DNA from: Balanoglossus misakiensis
Taxonomy: Eukaryota; Hemichordata
Assembly (NCBI GenBank): GCA_040954595.2
Contig: CM082578.2
Span: 12,090,001-12,154,000 of the forward strand
DNA: 64,000 nucleotides
Direction of reading: 5' to 3'
Shown: one piece after another, positions 38,701 to 52,200 of the stretch
How the letters are laid out: every line of letters begins with the position of its first letter
How positions within the stretch are numbered: the stretch's first letter is position 1
Notes under the pieces: model-generated
What the model saw: the letters and a program-made list of their open reading frames with translations, nothing else
Database searches by the model: none
What the model was told of the DNA's origin: nothing
Program-made: the position numbers and the translations under genes

Positions 38701-41700
38701 GACTTCTGACCTATAGCAGATACTGTGTTTAAGTGTTCTATGAGAGAGCTAATGCACTCTGTCTTGTAAAGTAGAGAGACGTTTCTTGTCAATTAACAGG
38801 AAGAATGTCAACCTGGTTTTAACGGTTTGTACATCTGCATGGCTGTAACTGTCATAAAATAATCATATTTCTTCACGTTGTTCAATTAACCCTCACCCCC
38901 ACCCAAGATGGGGTACTGAAAACCTCGGATGTGAAGTCTGGCTACATGTTCGTCTTACGTCACACTTGACGTCAGCACGGGTGCAGCGCCAGTCCCGTCT
39001 GCGTCAACCTGGCAGCGACGCGCTCCGCTTCTGCGCCCCGCGGCGGCCGTCGTTTCCGACAGTTGCGCATCTCGTTTAATGGGATGGGTCGTTAGCGATA
39101 GTTCCGGGCGTACGGCAGTCTTGCAGGAGCCACGATTCGATCCGAAACGTCCACTTCACCGGAGACACTTTTTGCGTGCGCCGTACCCAGTTTCACTTAT
39201 TAGCGTGTAACTGGAGAATATCAGGGGACAGAGCGAAAACCAATTAAAATGGTTATTTGCCATGGCAACAAAACAGATAACAACTGTCTGATCGAATCAG
39301 GATATATCATATATCAATACAATAATGGTGCGAAGGGACAGCGCCCATTGCCGATCAGGCAGGAAATGCTGCCTATTGATTGTCATGCGGTGGGTTCAAG
39401 CCCGGCCAATTGCTGCGTAATCATCTTACTAGACCTAAAATTTGCCTTTAGTCGCACTGAAAACCCCTCTCTTTTCTACATCCACATATAAAATTTAAAA
39501 GATACTGTTTCATGCAAAAGAAAATAATTGCACCGGCATTGCAGATAATCCGAGACTGGTATTCTCGCGATGAAATTACAACCATTTTATGTAACAACGA
39601 ATGATGCATCTCATTAAAGATATCAACTTATCAGTCTAAACTATCCATGATAACTTAGAGCCATCCTAGCATTTCCTGTAGTTAGTGATAAATGATTCGT
39701 TAGTCAAATACTTTTCATATTCGCATTTGCTTTTCCCGCATACTGTTTTCCGTTCACAAAAATGCCAGAGATAAGCTCCTTCGCGAGACTCGTGGCACTT
39801 GCCGTGGCCCGCGGCATCGGCGTTTTCTACAGTAAACATGCCGTCATTTGTCACCAGGACCGTATGCACGGATCAGTATTCATAAGTATTGACTTCCTTG
39901 TGGATCGTCGTGAAAAAAATCGATTGACGTCAAACGACTTGGCCATGACACTCGATCGGCAAACATCGGTTGTCGAAACGTTCACGTGCTCAAGCACGAG
40001 ACCGAGGCTAGGGACGAGAAGGCGGGAGTAGTAGTTATTCTGTCTGTTTGTAAAAAGGACCACAATGCAAGTTTCCCTGTCTGATCGTGTTATCTGGAAT
40101 CCAAAAGTTGGTCCGCCGTTGCTCAGTTCACTTTTCATCATTTTTTTTACCCCCGTCAACCTGTCATCTCGATACGTCAGTATTGAAATAACAAGAAGGG
40201 GGCTTATTGTGTGATCTACTCAAATCCAAGCAAACACTCGTATTGACACGACACTCTCCGAGCAGGGAAGGAAGTTTGTCTCGAATTCGGACTCCTTGGT
40301 CTGGCTCGGAACAGAGGGTTGTTGTGCTTGTCAGTCACGGCACGATTGAAATTCGACATTAAATCGTGATGACGGCAATTGAGGGGCACTACAATCTCTC
40401 CAGTTTTGCCAATCGAAGTCTCAACAGTGTCAATCGACGCGATGAAAAAATACAAGACGACCATTACCATCCCTGGCAGCGAGCGTACGTAGCACTCGGA
40501 GTCAGAACACAAACAGTGTTGAGCAAATGAATGCGGCGCTCCCGATCCCGCAGAACCACTGCAGAATTACCGGGTCATATGCACTCCATTATCGAGCGAT
40601 GAAGTCCGTCACTGCTCTTGGTCTTGAGTAGCAATTTACGTTTTGAAAATGCCTGCGGGACAACGGATAGAATTCACTAGGGAGCGACGCGGCTTGCAAT
40701 GTTTTTTTGCTGCTTCGTGGCAGCTGCTACTTTCGCGCATATCGGAGAGAGGTGTTTTTACACAATAGATAACACGTAACGTACACGATGACTAATAAGT
40801 GGTGCGTTGATGAGCCACTTTTTACGTCTGTGGAGTGATGATATTGATAAGAAAATCACTTACTCTTGCACATCATCGCCGACTGGGAGATGCAGAAACG
40901 TGACAAGAAATATGATGACATCTCAACGAAATGGTTTGGGAAAGTTGCTGTTACTTGTCTCCAGTAGGTTACAATAACCATGGTGATGGTTTGCCCATAA
41001 AAAATGATGCATTCATTCACTCTCACATTCGTTCATTCCGCGACGAGTCGAATCATGTGACAGAACAAAACTTTACTATTGTGACCCCAGAAAGAGAGCG
41101 TTTTTAACTCGGTACAACTTAGAAATACTTTGTGCCCGACTTCCCCTTTTTCACGAACCACTGCCCGTTGGCGCATGTGGCCTATTTGACGATAATGAAT
41201 CTCGTGGACAACTGACACCAAGTTAGCCGTGCGCCTTATTTGGATAACTCGCGCGCAATCCAGACACATTGAGGCCTAAAAAACGGTGGGGGACTCTGAA
41301 GTAGTTCGCAGAATTTCTTTTTGTCATCTTTTACAGACTGATCTCTGCTTATTTTTTAAGTTGATAAGCCGCCACGCCGTTTTTTTGAAAGGCCGAGCTG
41401 GTTTCGTTTTCCCAATTAGCGTGGCAGTTGGCATAAAATCGCGCTAAACGCAGGTGTTTGCTGTTAAGCCTATTTTCCCCTCGAAGTGAGAATCGGCAAA
41501 TTAACCCTGCTACTTGCTGCCGCAGCAACGCGCAGAATGGTTTTTGGTTAACCTTCAGCCACAGTGACTTTTCTCCGCTTTCCTCTCTCACGTTTGAAAG
41601 AAAAAAAAAGTGTGTGATATACTGAACATGTGAGGGTCGTTCAAATGAGCAAATCACACAACCTGCCCGTGTACAAACCGGCGTTTAGGATTTCACTAAG

Positions 41701-44700
41701 GCTTAACAGGGAGTTGCTAACTACTATACCGCCAGCGAATTTCCGTTTACTTCCCTGTACAACATGCTCTCCAGATTAAAAAAATCCCGCCATTGATGAA
41801 AGAAAAAAAACGCGAGATTGATAACAAGCAGGAAATAGTGGAACAGAAACAAGTTTTATCGAGGTTTTATGCCGGACGGTAGTCAGATCCAGATCGCACT
41901 CACGAATTATAAAGAAGAGCAAATTAAAAGCAAAAATTATGACCTTGTTATGTTTTTTTATAATGTACTTCTCCATTATACCTTTCCAGAGTGGGTTTCC
42001 CTTGCTATACTGCACGCAGGTTTCTGAGTGATTTTTTTTTCTTTCTTCACATCCGAAAAGTCCAAACAAATCCTCGTTCATTTGGCATTTTATCTGCGCC
42101 TCTCACAATTCATAGACATCTCAAGTGCGTTGATTTAAATGACGTCAATTTTTTTTCCTTCTCAAGTGTGGTTGATTGTGGGCGATGCGAGTGTAGCGCA
42201 CAATATAGATACGTGCCAAATAAAAGTGGATTGCATTTGCAACATTTCCGGTTCGTCCCACGTTTCCAACTTAGACATGTTCAACTTGTGATTACTTTCA
42301 TTTTCCTGACACAAGGAACAATATCATCCAGCAACAAAGCTAATTCGGCGAGGGGAAATTGAATGGAGATTTCTGGGTGGACAGCGACGCTGTGCAAGGC
42401 GTTTCGTCCCTCTTGCGCCGCAATAGGTCGCCGCTTTAATGAATTTTGAATGAGGGTTTGCGAGATGTTGTTTCCGTGGTTCTTGCATATCGAGAGAGTT
42501 CCATTTCCTACAGGACAGTGGATCAGAGGACGGGGCAGGCAGGTTTTTGTAAACGCTTCAACGATTTGCTTCAAACAGAATGAGATGTTTCCAATACGAC
42601 AATAAAGGGTCTATAGAGAATTCATGTCCGTCGCTGGGTGTTAATCATGGTATTACGTCGTGCACGCACAGCATCGATTGGACATCACCACGTGAATGAC
42701 CCTACAAAACTGTCGGCGACATTCTTGGTTTTACACATTGACCCAATTGTTCTGACATATGTAGGCCCAACAGCGTTTCCCGGTGAAAAAACTGCACATT
42801 TGAACCGACAAAAAAACTTTCTCGACAGCCACACTGCACCGTTGACTGCTAGTGTGTCGAGAACCATCTTATATGTCAACAAGCCTGGATGCCATGTTGC
42901 CTTTTGTATGAGCGCTGGGAATGTTAGTTCAAACGCTGTAACCCCGGGGGCTGCAGTCCGATCGTGCTTGTTGCCTGTAATTGATTTTCTGTTCATGAAT
43001 GGCGGCGGAATAGAGTTGTAATGAGAATCGGGGACCGGGAATGAGGGCAAGATAACACGCCGATCGTGTTATTGCTTAATTTCGTCGTTAAAGGATGCCA
43101 GAAAAACTCTTTCAAATTAAAGCCAAAAATTTAATAACTTGAACCTTTCTCTGGAAGACATAAATTTACCACGTACCCCCAACTATTGCTGCGGGGTTGT
43201 GTCAAGCTATATTGCGAGGCGATCGTAGCGAGCAAACCATTCACCACGACAAGCATAATGTCGGATGATTGACCGATCAGTGTCAAAAGGTATTGCCCTA
43301 AATGTATTTGTATGCGCCACCAAATCGAAGCACGGGGTTTTCGTGACAGAGACATTGATGGCAGGATGATTAACCATCTCTTTTCATCACCGCTGCGGGC
43401 AAAGAAAATATTATTTTCAGATGTGTACTTTGGTCCTAATGCTGCAATCGTTGTGATATTGTTGTTTTGTTGTGCTTTGTTCTGTTTAAGGGGGTGATGG
43501 TGGTGTTTGAGTTCGCAGTGAATGGCAATTTCTTAAAAACTGGCAAGAAGCATTAAAATATTCACGGCAAGTTTCCTTTTCTCCCTATAGGTGCTCCGGT
43601 CAACGTATCCGTTTTCATGTTCGTTACAAGCATCCACTCACTGTCAGAAGTTTCCATGGTAAGAAAATGTCTCTCTCTATCTCTCTCTCTCTCTTTCCTT
43701 CCCCCTCTCTCCACCTGTCTATTCCCCACCCTTCCTCCCCTGTCTGTCTGTCTCCCTCTGTCTCTCTCTTTCTTTCTCTCTCTCTCTCTCTCTCTCTCAA
43801 ATCAGTGTCATCATAATGACGAGTTCTCGACAAGTGTTTCATTGACCCTCCATCGAGGACTTTTTTTCTTCTGCTAAAAAAGGCAAGGTTAGATGTTTAA
43901 ATCAAGCTTATTTACTCAGGTGCGAGACAAGTGGGGCATCTCTTAACACATACGCAGCGGACAGCATCGGCGCTTACGCTTTTATGTAAGACACGCACGA
44001 ATCCCAAAGGAAAACACGCATATGCCAAGTGCCAGATTTCCCAACTAGTGAAAAGACGGGTCGCAAATCAATGAGACGCGCTGGTACTCCAAGTCAATTG
44101 TGGAGATTCGCTGAGGGAAATGAAATGCTTAATCTATCACAGACCTAAAACCACGCAGATGCGGCACAGTTTAATTTGACTGGCATTTATTCTTATACAC
44201 TCAGCGCTTAATTGAAAAAAAATGCAACTCTTTGTTCATGGATACTGTTTTTTCTGACTTTTGACTTTTGCTATTGCGCTCTTCCCGGTCCAAAATCTCG
44301 CATTTGTTAATTGCTTACAACCAAGTAGTCGTTATCGGCAGCACAACGCTGCAATATGAAGCCCCTTGCGAGGGAAAAGTCAGTCCAATGGAATGTTACT
44401 TTTCCAATAAAACATCCACGTGAAACCTTTATATCTGGAGGGAATAATTGTCGTAGATGGAAAATAATAATCCCGCGTTTGTAAAAACACCAACAGGTCA
44501 CTGACTGGGGAGATAAATTTTATATTGCAAGTACAACCAGGTGGGAGTGCCGCGCGGCGCATTATATTAGACCCTGTGATATCGGATCAAAGTCAACTGG
44601 CGCTGGGAAACATTTTCTGAGGAGCGTGCGATCAAATGTTGGTGTTTGTGTTGTCACTTCGGCGGGTGTAGTCTGTAACCAACTCGCCGTCGCAATTATC

Positions 44701-47700
44701 CCAAATAATAGTATACACATGTCCATAATTTCCTCTCGTCGATACGCGATACAACAGGCGAAGTTTGATAACGCTTATTATAGAGACAAAGAAACGGGGT
44801 TACTGAGGAAGACGATCACGGTGATTGCTCGGAGCTCTGAGAAATGGAAAGGGAGATAAAACGTGTGACTGAGAGTGCAAATCTAAGTTGTCGTCTTTAA
44901 TTCTTAAACGGTCAGGATTCTTGAAAGCTTTTCGTCTGTTTCTACGTCGCTGACGGCGGCGGAAGTTCCACATAGTCTTCATATGCAATTCCTGGCAATA
45001 CGTCACTAAAACGCCTTTCTGCGCTCCCCCCGACCGCGTACCTTTCATTTTCCAGCGGAGACCAATCACTCAGGAGTGTTGTCATGTAAGATTAACAAAA
45101 AATCCACACCAAACCTTTCTCTCAGTTTCTCACATCAATAATACAATGATTAAGCCGTGCATTAAGTTTACAATCGAGATTTATTGCGAGGCTGATTAAT
45201 AAGAAATATATGAACAGCGCCCGTTTTCGTCAATCAGTGGCACACCCCGTGAATTTGCAATGACGCCCAGATTCATCCAACGTGCCCTTCGATCTCGCGT
45301 CTGTATCAGGCGACCGTGCAGCCAGAACATCGCTCACGATATCAGCCTGTCAGAAATTGGCGGCAGCTCAGTACTCGGTTCATCGTCTTTTGACCACACT
45401 ATTAGATTGTAAAAGATACTGTGCTTCACGGTCAAGTTCGGTCACGCAGCCTTCACGTGACCTACAGCTAACTCTTGGGAATCATTTCGCACAAATAATA
45501 AACTACAGTGAATAAGTGAACGCAATTTCTTGAAAGGCGCCATCGATGAAATTAATATTCTTCAGAGTTCTGTTGACATGCGTTGTATTTTGGAGTGGCA
45601 ACTGTAACGTGGGAATAAGACTGGTCTCCAAAGATAAAAATAATCGATTTCATTGCTGGGAATAGTACGAGCATTTAAGTTAATTGCTGCTGATATTTGA
45701 ACGTAAATCTATTAGCTTTAGCCTTTTAGAAAATTAAAGTGTCTCGGCCGGGTGCTCCATCCCGGTGTGACTAAAATGACTAAAATGGTTTCTCGCCACG
45801 ATTCGTCTCCGGAAAGTGTGACGTCACATCTTGCGCGAAACGCATGCGCGTGCATTTGAAGGCCACCGCGCTGATATAATTAAAGATCCCAACAATATCT
45901 TGTAAAAATCCATTTGAAAATGGATTGGCTCGCTAGCAGGCCGGAAGACTTAGCTTAATGCCAATTGAGGGTTCTACTGCTGAAATAATTCCAATTAGTC
46001 TGAACACGATTGCCGTCGAAGCACGGTCCAGTGAATTGAAACGAAATTGCTAATTGGGATCAGAGTACTTGATCCCCCGTTCAAAATCAGTCGAAAGAAG
46101 ACTTTGAACTCAAATTTTTTCATTTACTTTGGAAACAAACACTACCAGGTGGTCATTAAGACGCCTACTCCATAATCGGTCCCTATAACTCTGCCGCGCT
46201 CAGAAAAAATTATGTCGACGAAATCAAGTTAGAAATTAATCCGGGGTGTCTTAGATCCAGGGGTTCCCCACTTTCAGAATCGTTATAACTCGGAGCTAAA
46301 AATTTGTAGTTCCAATATCAGTGTGAAAGAAGTAGATCCACCAGTGGTTGATTAAGCAAACAATTCCGACAGCGTCTAAGATGTGATTTAAGTGAGAGTG
46401 GGTACGAGGGGAACAGCCACCTTAAACCGATTACAGAGAAAATATGAAATCGTTCTAGGCACATAAATCTGGTAGAATTAAGGCGTATTACGTCTGCAAG
46501 TGTAAGGGGATATGGTTTATTGGGAGACTTATCCAGCGGGCCTGTGACGCGGGGTCAAATAAGACATCAATACTCGTAGAATTGAAAGAAAAGCGACTCG
46601 ACATACTCAGGATATTAAAGGTATGGATTCCCAGAAGGCCTGTTTTTATATGTGACGTCAGAGCGCTCCAGTTTTATTTTTCACATTGTAGAATCTGTCA
46701 ATGTATATTGGGCCTTTTCTCAATATCATCTGCTTCAACCTTTAGGCAAAATAATTATAAACAAGCTGTCTTCAATATTTTATTAAACCTTAAAGCTCAC
46801 TAAAATTGTCCACCGATCGCTACAAACTTGAATGTGTTTTAATTACTTGTAAGTTAGTGTCGATCCTAAAGTTTAGCGACAAGATCATGCGTGCAATTTG
46901 GCTTTGTGGTACCCGATATATTGCAACCGATGATCTTGCAGCTGGGAATGGTAAAATCTAGGGGTGGTTGCTGCCCGACAAAATACTAGTACCAGTAGTT
47001 CTCATACCGGTCCCATAACGCCTTGCGCGCCAGGGTTACGCTTACTTCCGGTCTGGGACATTAGCGTGTGTTGGTTCTTACCTCCACTGCATGCTTAAAA
47101 AGACCCCCACGGCTAAAACACAATGTCAATAGCCCCGTACGCAATGATTGATTGCCAATTAGGCCTACACTACTAATATTTACGATGGGTTTATGTTGAC
47201 CATATAGAAGAAGTCATGGTTTTTCCCTGAAACACATCGATATCCATATTGCTGTCTATTTCTGTCGAGGCATTCATCATTACAGTTTACATGTACAATG
47301 AACTCTATAATGCTATCTGGCGAAGCATTACTATTCCCTGTAGGAATTGCATTGAAGAATTTTGTGTGTATGGATTTAACTCAAGACTAAGGAAAACGTC
47401 CTGCGTCATAAAGTTCATAGGCCTCGAGAGACCGAGCACGGAGAGAGCCTTCGCCGTATGTCTCTGCTCAGTAAATCAAATATCGTTTTATGCGTTCAAC
47501 AGAAAGGGTGGGATATGACGAATGTCCGCTTTCCACCCCCTCGTCAGTTTATCAAATGTTGGAAGCCCCTTAATATTCTCTGCCTTGAGCGCATCACTCG
47601 CGTACCACAGACGTCGCCTCTGTAGAGGCACCCCTAACTGCACATTTGAAAGGTGAAAAAGCGTTGGTTCACCATAATAACCCGTACAGATCGCATAAAC

Positions 47701-49178
47701 GAAAACAGATTAACTCTACCTTTTTCCAACGGCGCGGATATATCCAACTTCACATGAGCTCCGTTGTGTGGCTAAAAGTTAAACTTTCCAGATACTTGTA
47801 CGGCACTTTGTGACAACAAGACGACGAATTCACCTGCTGACATATCGTCAGCCATTTTGGCAACCAGAACTGAACCTAACCCTATGACGGAAGAAGCTAT
47901 GTACCCTGGGAGAACCGGAAAGGGTCGATTGCCCCGTTTTTTCTCTTTTTAGAAGAAAGTATAAGCAAAACACATATCCAGCGTCGTACGCTTTAACTTA
48001 ATCTGGCCAGAAGAAGCACCCCAAACATTTGCCCTGATTTTTATTCGAATCTGATGTAACTGAGCACTTGGTAAAGAGTTTTGGTGTGGTAAAGTTTCAT
48101 CGCGGACGCAGTCTGCAGTGGTCTCGTTAGCTTGTTGTTGATTCGTCAGTTCTTCTGTCAATCACTCTTCAAACAGGAGTAGAGCAGGTGTATGAATTAT
48201 GTAACCTATGAGGATAAGCATTCCAAGGCACTTCACACTGCCAGTTTCATTATCGTGAGACCATATGGGCCATACCTAGGCTTTAGCATGTTCAGCTGTC
48301 TCGGAAGATTGCTTTAGATTGGCCAGTTCCTTTACCCAATCATTGTTCAAACAGGTGTACAACAGGTGCACGAATGCTGTAACTGAATGAGGTCAGGTCT
48401 TCAAAGGCGCTGCACATTGACACTTCCATTATCGTAAGGACACGTGTACATTGCATACATTGGTTTAATAAACATTTTCTTGCCCATCGGTTAGTATAAC
48501 CATAGACCCTGAAGGAAGATTTCTTCAGGGTCTATGTTATAAATTTGACCATGTCTCTGGCTCATTAAAAATTCTGGACGGGACTGTTTCAGTCACACAG
48601 AGCTAGATGGCGGCAGAATAAAACTCACTGACCCGTCATGTGCCAGGTCCAGCATTCAAGTTCAACAACATCAAAGTGGTGGAATGCGTTGCCGCCGTGA
48701 CGACAGACATCACATCTGTGTTGAGATGAAGTATTGACACCTTTTTGACAAGCACGCGTGTCTGTTCGGTGATACATGTACATACCCGAGCGACATACTC
48801 CATCCGCACATACACACAATTTTCACACTATTTATTATTGCCAGTCAAAATCCATCCATCTTGTTGGAAAAAAACATCGGTTGGATTAATCATCATCACT
48901 AGTTATCGCTATCTGCCTTGAAAAAATATATACCATTTTCGACCGCTAAAACAATGAAGGTTTATTTTCGTTACACTCGCAAGCCATTGCATCAAGAACA
49001 TCAAAGAATGATCCTTCAACGTTCGAGTTATCGCTTTCAATCAATGTTCACGTATTAAATGGACCGTGCCAACAGTATTCAGGTCAAAATGGCAACTTTC
49101 AAAATCAGGATTCGGTTTTTATGTTTTCTTCGTGTTAAAATTTACCTTGGAAGGAGTGCAAGTGACTGCGCGTTACGT

Positions 49179-49245
<67 letters not shown>

Positions 49246-52200
49246 GTCTGTCTCTCTTTCACAGTCACCACATAGGACTTTCCTGAAGTGCCACATTCGT
49301 GCTCTGCTTTCGTTGTTCTAAGACTATAAATGTCCAATTGTTAATCAAGTCATTATTAAATGTTCTCTCCCTCTGAAGGATTACGGGGTGACACTGTTTC
49401 TGTCTCTACACTGGGGTGATCCGCGGTTGGCGTTCAACGCTTCAGACACCATCGACTTGAGATCGGACTCTGAACTCCTCTCCAAAATTTGGATGCCGGA
49501 TCTCTATTTTGTTAACGTTAAAGACGGAGCATTACATGAAGTGACGGTTACCAACAAGCACATTCGAATCCATCCAAACGGACACGTTCTCTACGATCTG
49601 AGGTAATATATGTGTTTTATGTAGATGTATAAGGAGAGCTTGAATCTAGCTGCTAGGACTCGATTGAAAAAAACTGAGAAACAGTTTCTTCAAAGTCGGG
49701 ACATTCAACCACCTTGATGATATGCGTCTCGCTATCTCCTTTATAGCCATCACAGTCCTAACTGGTGTGGGTTTTTGTTTGTTTACAGGGTAAGCCTAAC
49801 TCTGATATGTCACCTGTTTCTCCATCGATTCCCCATGGATAAACAGACGTGCGGGATTCAGCTGGAGAGTTGTGAGTATCATGACTGTATACAGGTCTTG
49901 GTGAAGGCCTTCTTTGTGGTGACGTGTCCGCCACGCACGCATGTACACAGGCGTTTACGTCTTTCATCGGATTTCAGCAGCAGAAAATCTGGATTACGAC
50001 CCCCACGGGGCATACCTTTGTAACGACGTTACACGGACCTGCATTATCTGGCTGCCATTACCGAGTAACAATCGCTGAAATTTGTCTTAAACACACACAT
50101 CGGATCCTGCCCCCGAGCAGCAGCATCGCGATACATTTACTAATGGCAGTTTTGAGTCGCTGATCGATCGAGCGGTTAACAAAATACACACGGCGAAACC
50201 AAGCATGAATAGACGCTATAGACAGACAGGCTGGGAGACGATGTGTACATCGACTTTATAATTACCCTCTCAAATTGCGCCCGCACGATTTCTGAAAGTA
50301 TTAAACAAGGATGACGACACAATCGGTGAAGTTACGGTCAGTGGAAAAAATTGATATCGCCCATCGGCTCAACATTTGCCTTAAAACTGTTTAGGCTAAT
50401 GCACCTATACATCACATGCAAGATATACTGTACTATAATACAGCTCTATCTCTGAAGCGGACATTCTGGACCTAAGAGACATGAACAAAAAAAATAATGC
50501 AAAAAATATCAAAGTAAGGGACAATGATTACAATATGGAAACATGGTAAAATGCGGTTGCACGCATACTCATTTTCTAAAAGTGCACCGGACTGCATCAC
50601 ATTTGTAAAAGGGGGATGGCCGCACTTCGACGGTCGTGTTTGACTCTCCCCGACAGTACAAACCGACACTCCGTTTGCTCTAACGTGCCTGGGGAAATAT
50701 TTGCGATGAATAATCCCGTTAAGCCAATGCATTACAACCGATTCGTGGTCTGCATTTTGTGCAGAAAACAAAATCACGCACTGGCTCTACCGAGTTTATA
50801 CCCTATTTGCAGAGTCCAGTCACATAGTTATTAAGGCAAGCTTTAGACGCAATCAGTAGAAACAAAACACTCCAGATCCATCAACGCACAAATTCCGCAA
50901 GGCAATGTACTTCGCAGGCTGCAGGCACGCAATCCGTCTTGACGGACTCACTGGCGGACTTCAAACAAACTCTTCAGATATCCATTAAGTCAGCCAGCTC
51001 GTCCATTTGTAATTCCTCTGTACACAGTAATTAGAATAGTCGAAATTTACCTTGAGCCTAAATAAACTCGGTGCACGTCGATCTTTCTTTAATGAAGTCA
51101 AGACGATCATCAACCGACAGAAATGTCAAAATTTGTCGCTATATGGGCGAAATACGATTGTTCGTGCCAAGCGGAATTATGGCATATATATTTGCTTCGA
51201 GGCCATTTTGTTTTGAACTCCTCGATTATCCAATCAGAAATCAGAAGTTCGGGAGTTTCAATGGACACCGTCGTTCAACGAACCCACGTACTTCGGATTT
51301 AAGAATTCCCATTTTCTTCCTCGGCGGTGGTGCAGGTGTGTTTGGCGGTCATTTTAAGAACTGCATTGTCAGTTGCCAACAAGAGCTGTGGGAGCAATTT
51401 GTCATAAGTGACACACATCAATGTCGTAAAACTGACGCGCACATGTTCTGTTTCTTGACAGTTGGCTACACGACCAGAGATATGCAATTATTTTGGGATG
51501 AAAACGTCACCGTGTTGCTGGCCCCCGAACTTGTCATGCCGGAGTTCTCCATCGGGGCGCCAATCGCTTTCAAGACGGTGCTATTTTATCCTGGACTAGG
51601 TAGGCCAATTATGAGCGGATAATAACTGCAATCTGATAAACAACATCTGTGTGTGCATATGGGGTACGCACAAGCACAACAACAACAACAACAACAACAA
51701 CAGACAGGCAGGCAACACAACAAAAAGAATACTATCAGCGGAATTTTAAAGTTATGGATAAATACACATGTTTCCTTGAAACTTTAAAATATTTCGTCTG
51801 ATAAAAAGTTACAAACTATGTAAAACGGTCTGGTTAGAGCATATGTAATCTTCATGTCACCATGAAAAAAGAACCCTCGAACTCCTGGGATCGATAAAGT
51901 GGCGTTAATGTTAACATCGAATGACACACATTCTTGTATTACAGGACACTACGACCAATTAGAGTGTAGGTTCCCACTGTCGCGCGAGTTGATATTCTAT
52001 CTGATGGAGTACTACGTTCCCTCCTTCCTGTTGGTTGTCCTCTCCTGGGTCTCCTTTTGGCTGAACGTGGAAGCGTCGCCGGCCCGGGCCAGCCTGGGCA
52101 TCACCACGGCGTTAACCCTGACCACCCTGAGCTCGGCAGCACGGGCGCACATGGCAAAGGTGTCGTATACGAAGGTAAGCCGCCGTCGTTATTAATATAA

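Larger units (their letters stand above)
37755..43590 (+). other. Receptor intron 2 (5836 bp)
   Basis: GTATGT..CTATAG. It contains the fold-back element at 37844-38038, a CpG-dense patch at about 38970-39065, dispersed-repeat copy B at 39571-39690, and three TGACGTCA sites (38967, 39925, 42140). Opposing open frames at 42.6-43.05 kb (127 and 121 codons) have no recognisable motif. Confidence 0.75.
43659..49378 (+). other. Receptor intron 3 (5720 bp)
   Basis: GTAAGA..CTGAAG. It begins with a 130-bp pyrimidine tract. It also holds a tandemly duplicated block (48134-48450), a hairpin (48496-48540), a TGTC microsatellite (49181-49254) and two TGACGTCA sites (45819, 46653). No exon is recognised. 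Confidence 0.75.

Noticed and set aside
39385-39410. GGGTTCAAGCCC, a tRNA T-loop-like string
   Set aside because: The flanking bases do not form a T-stem and no matching D-arm or anticodon arm lies upstream.
42638-43050. Overlapping 127- and 121-codon open frames on opposite strands
   Set aside because: They lie inside receptor intron 2, show no recognisable motif, and overlap antiparallel as expected for chance openness.
51071-51461. Upstream extension of the exon-6 reading frame through intron 5
   Set aside because: The extension has no similarity to Cys-loop receptors, and a good acceptor (CTTGACAG) places the exon start at 51462 in the right phase.
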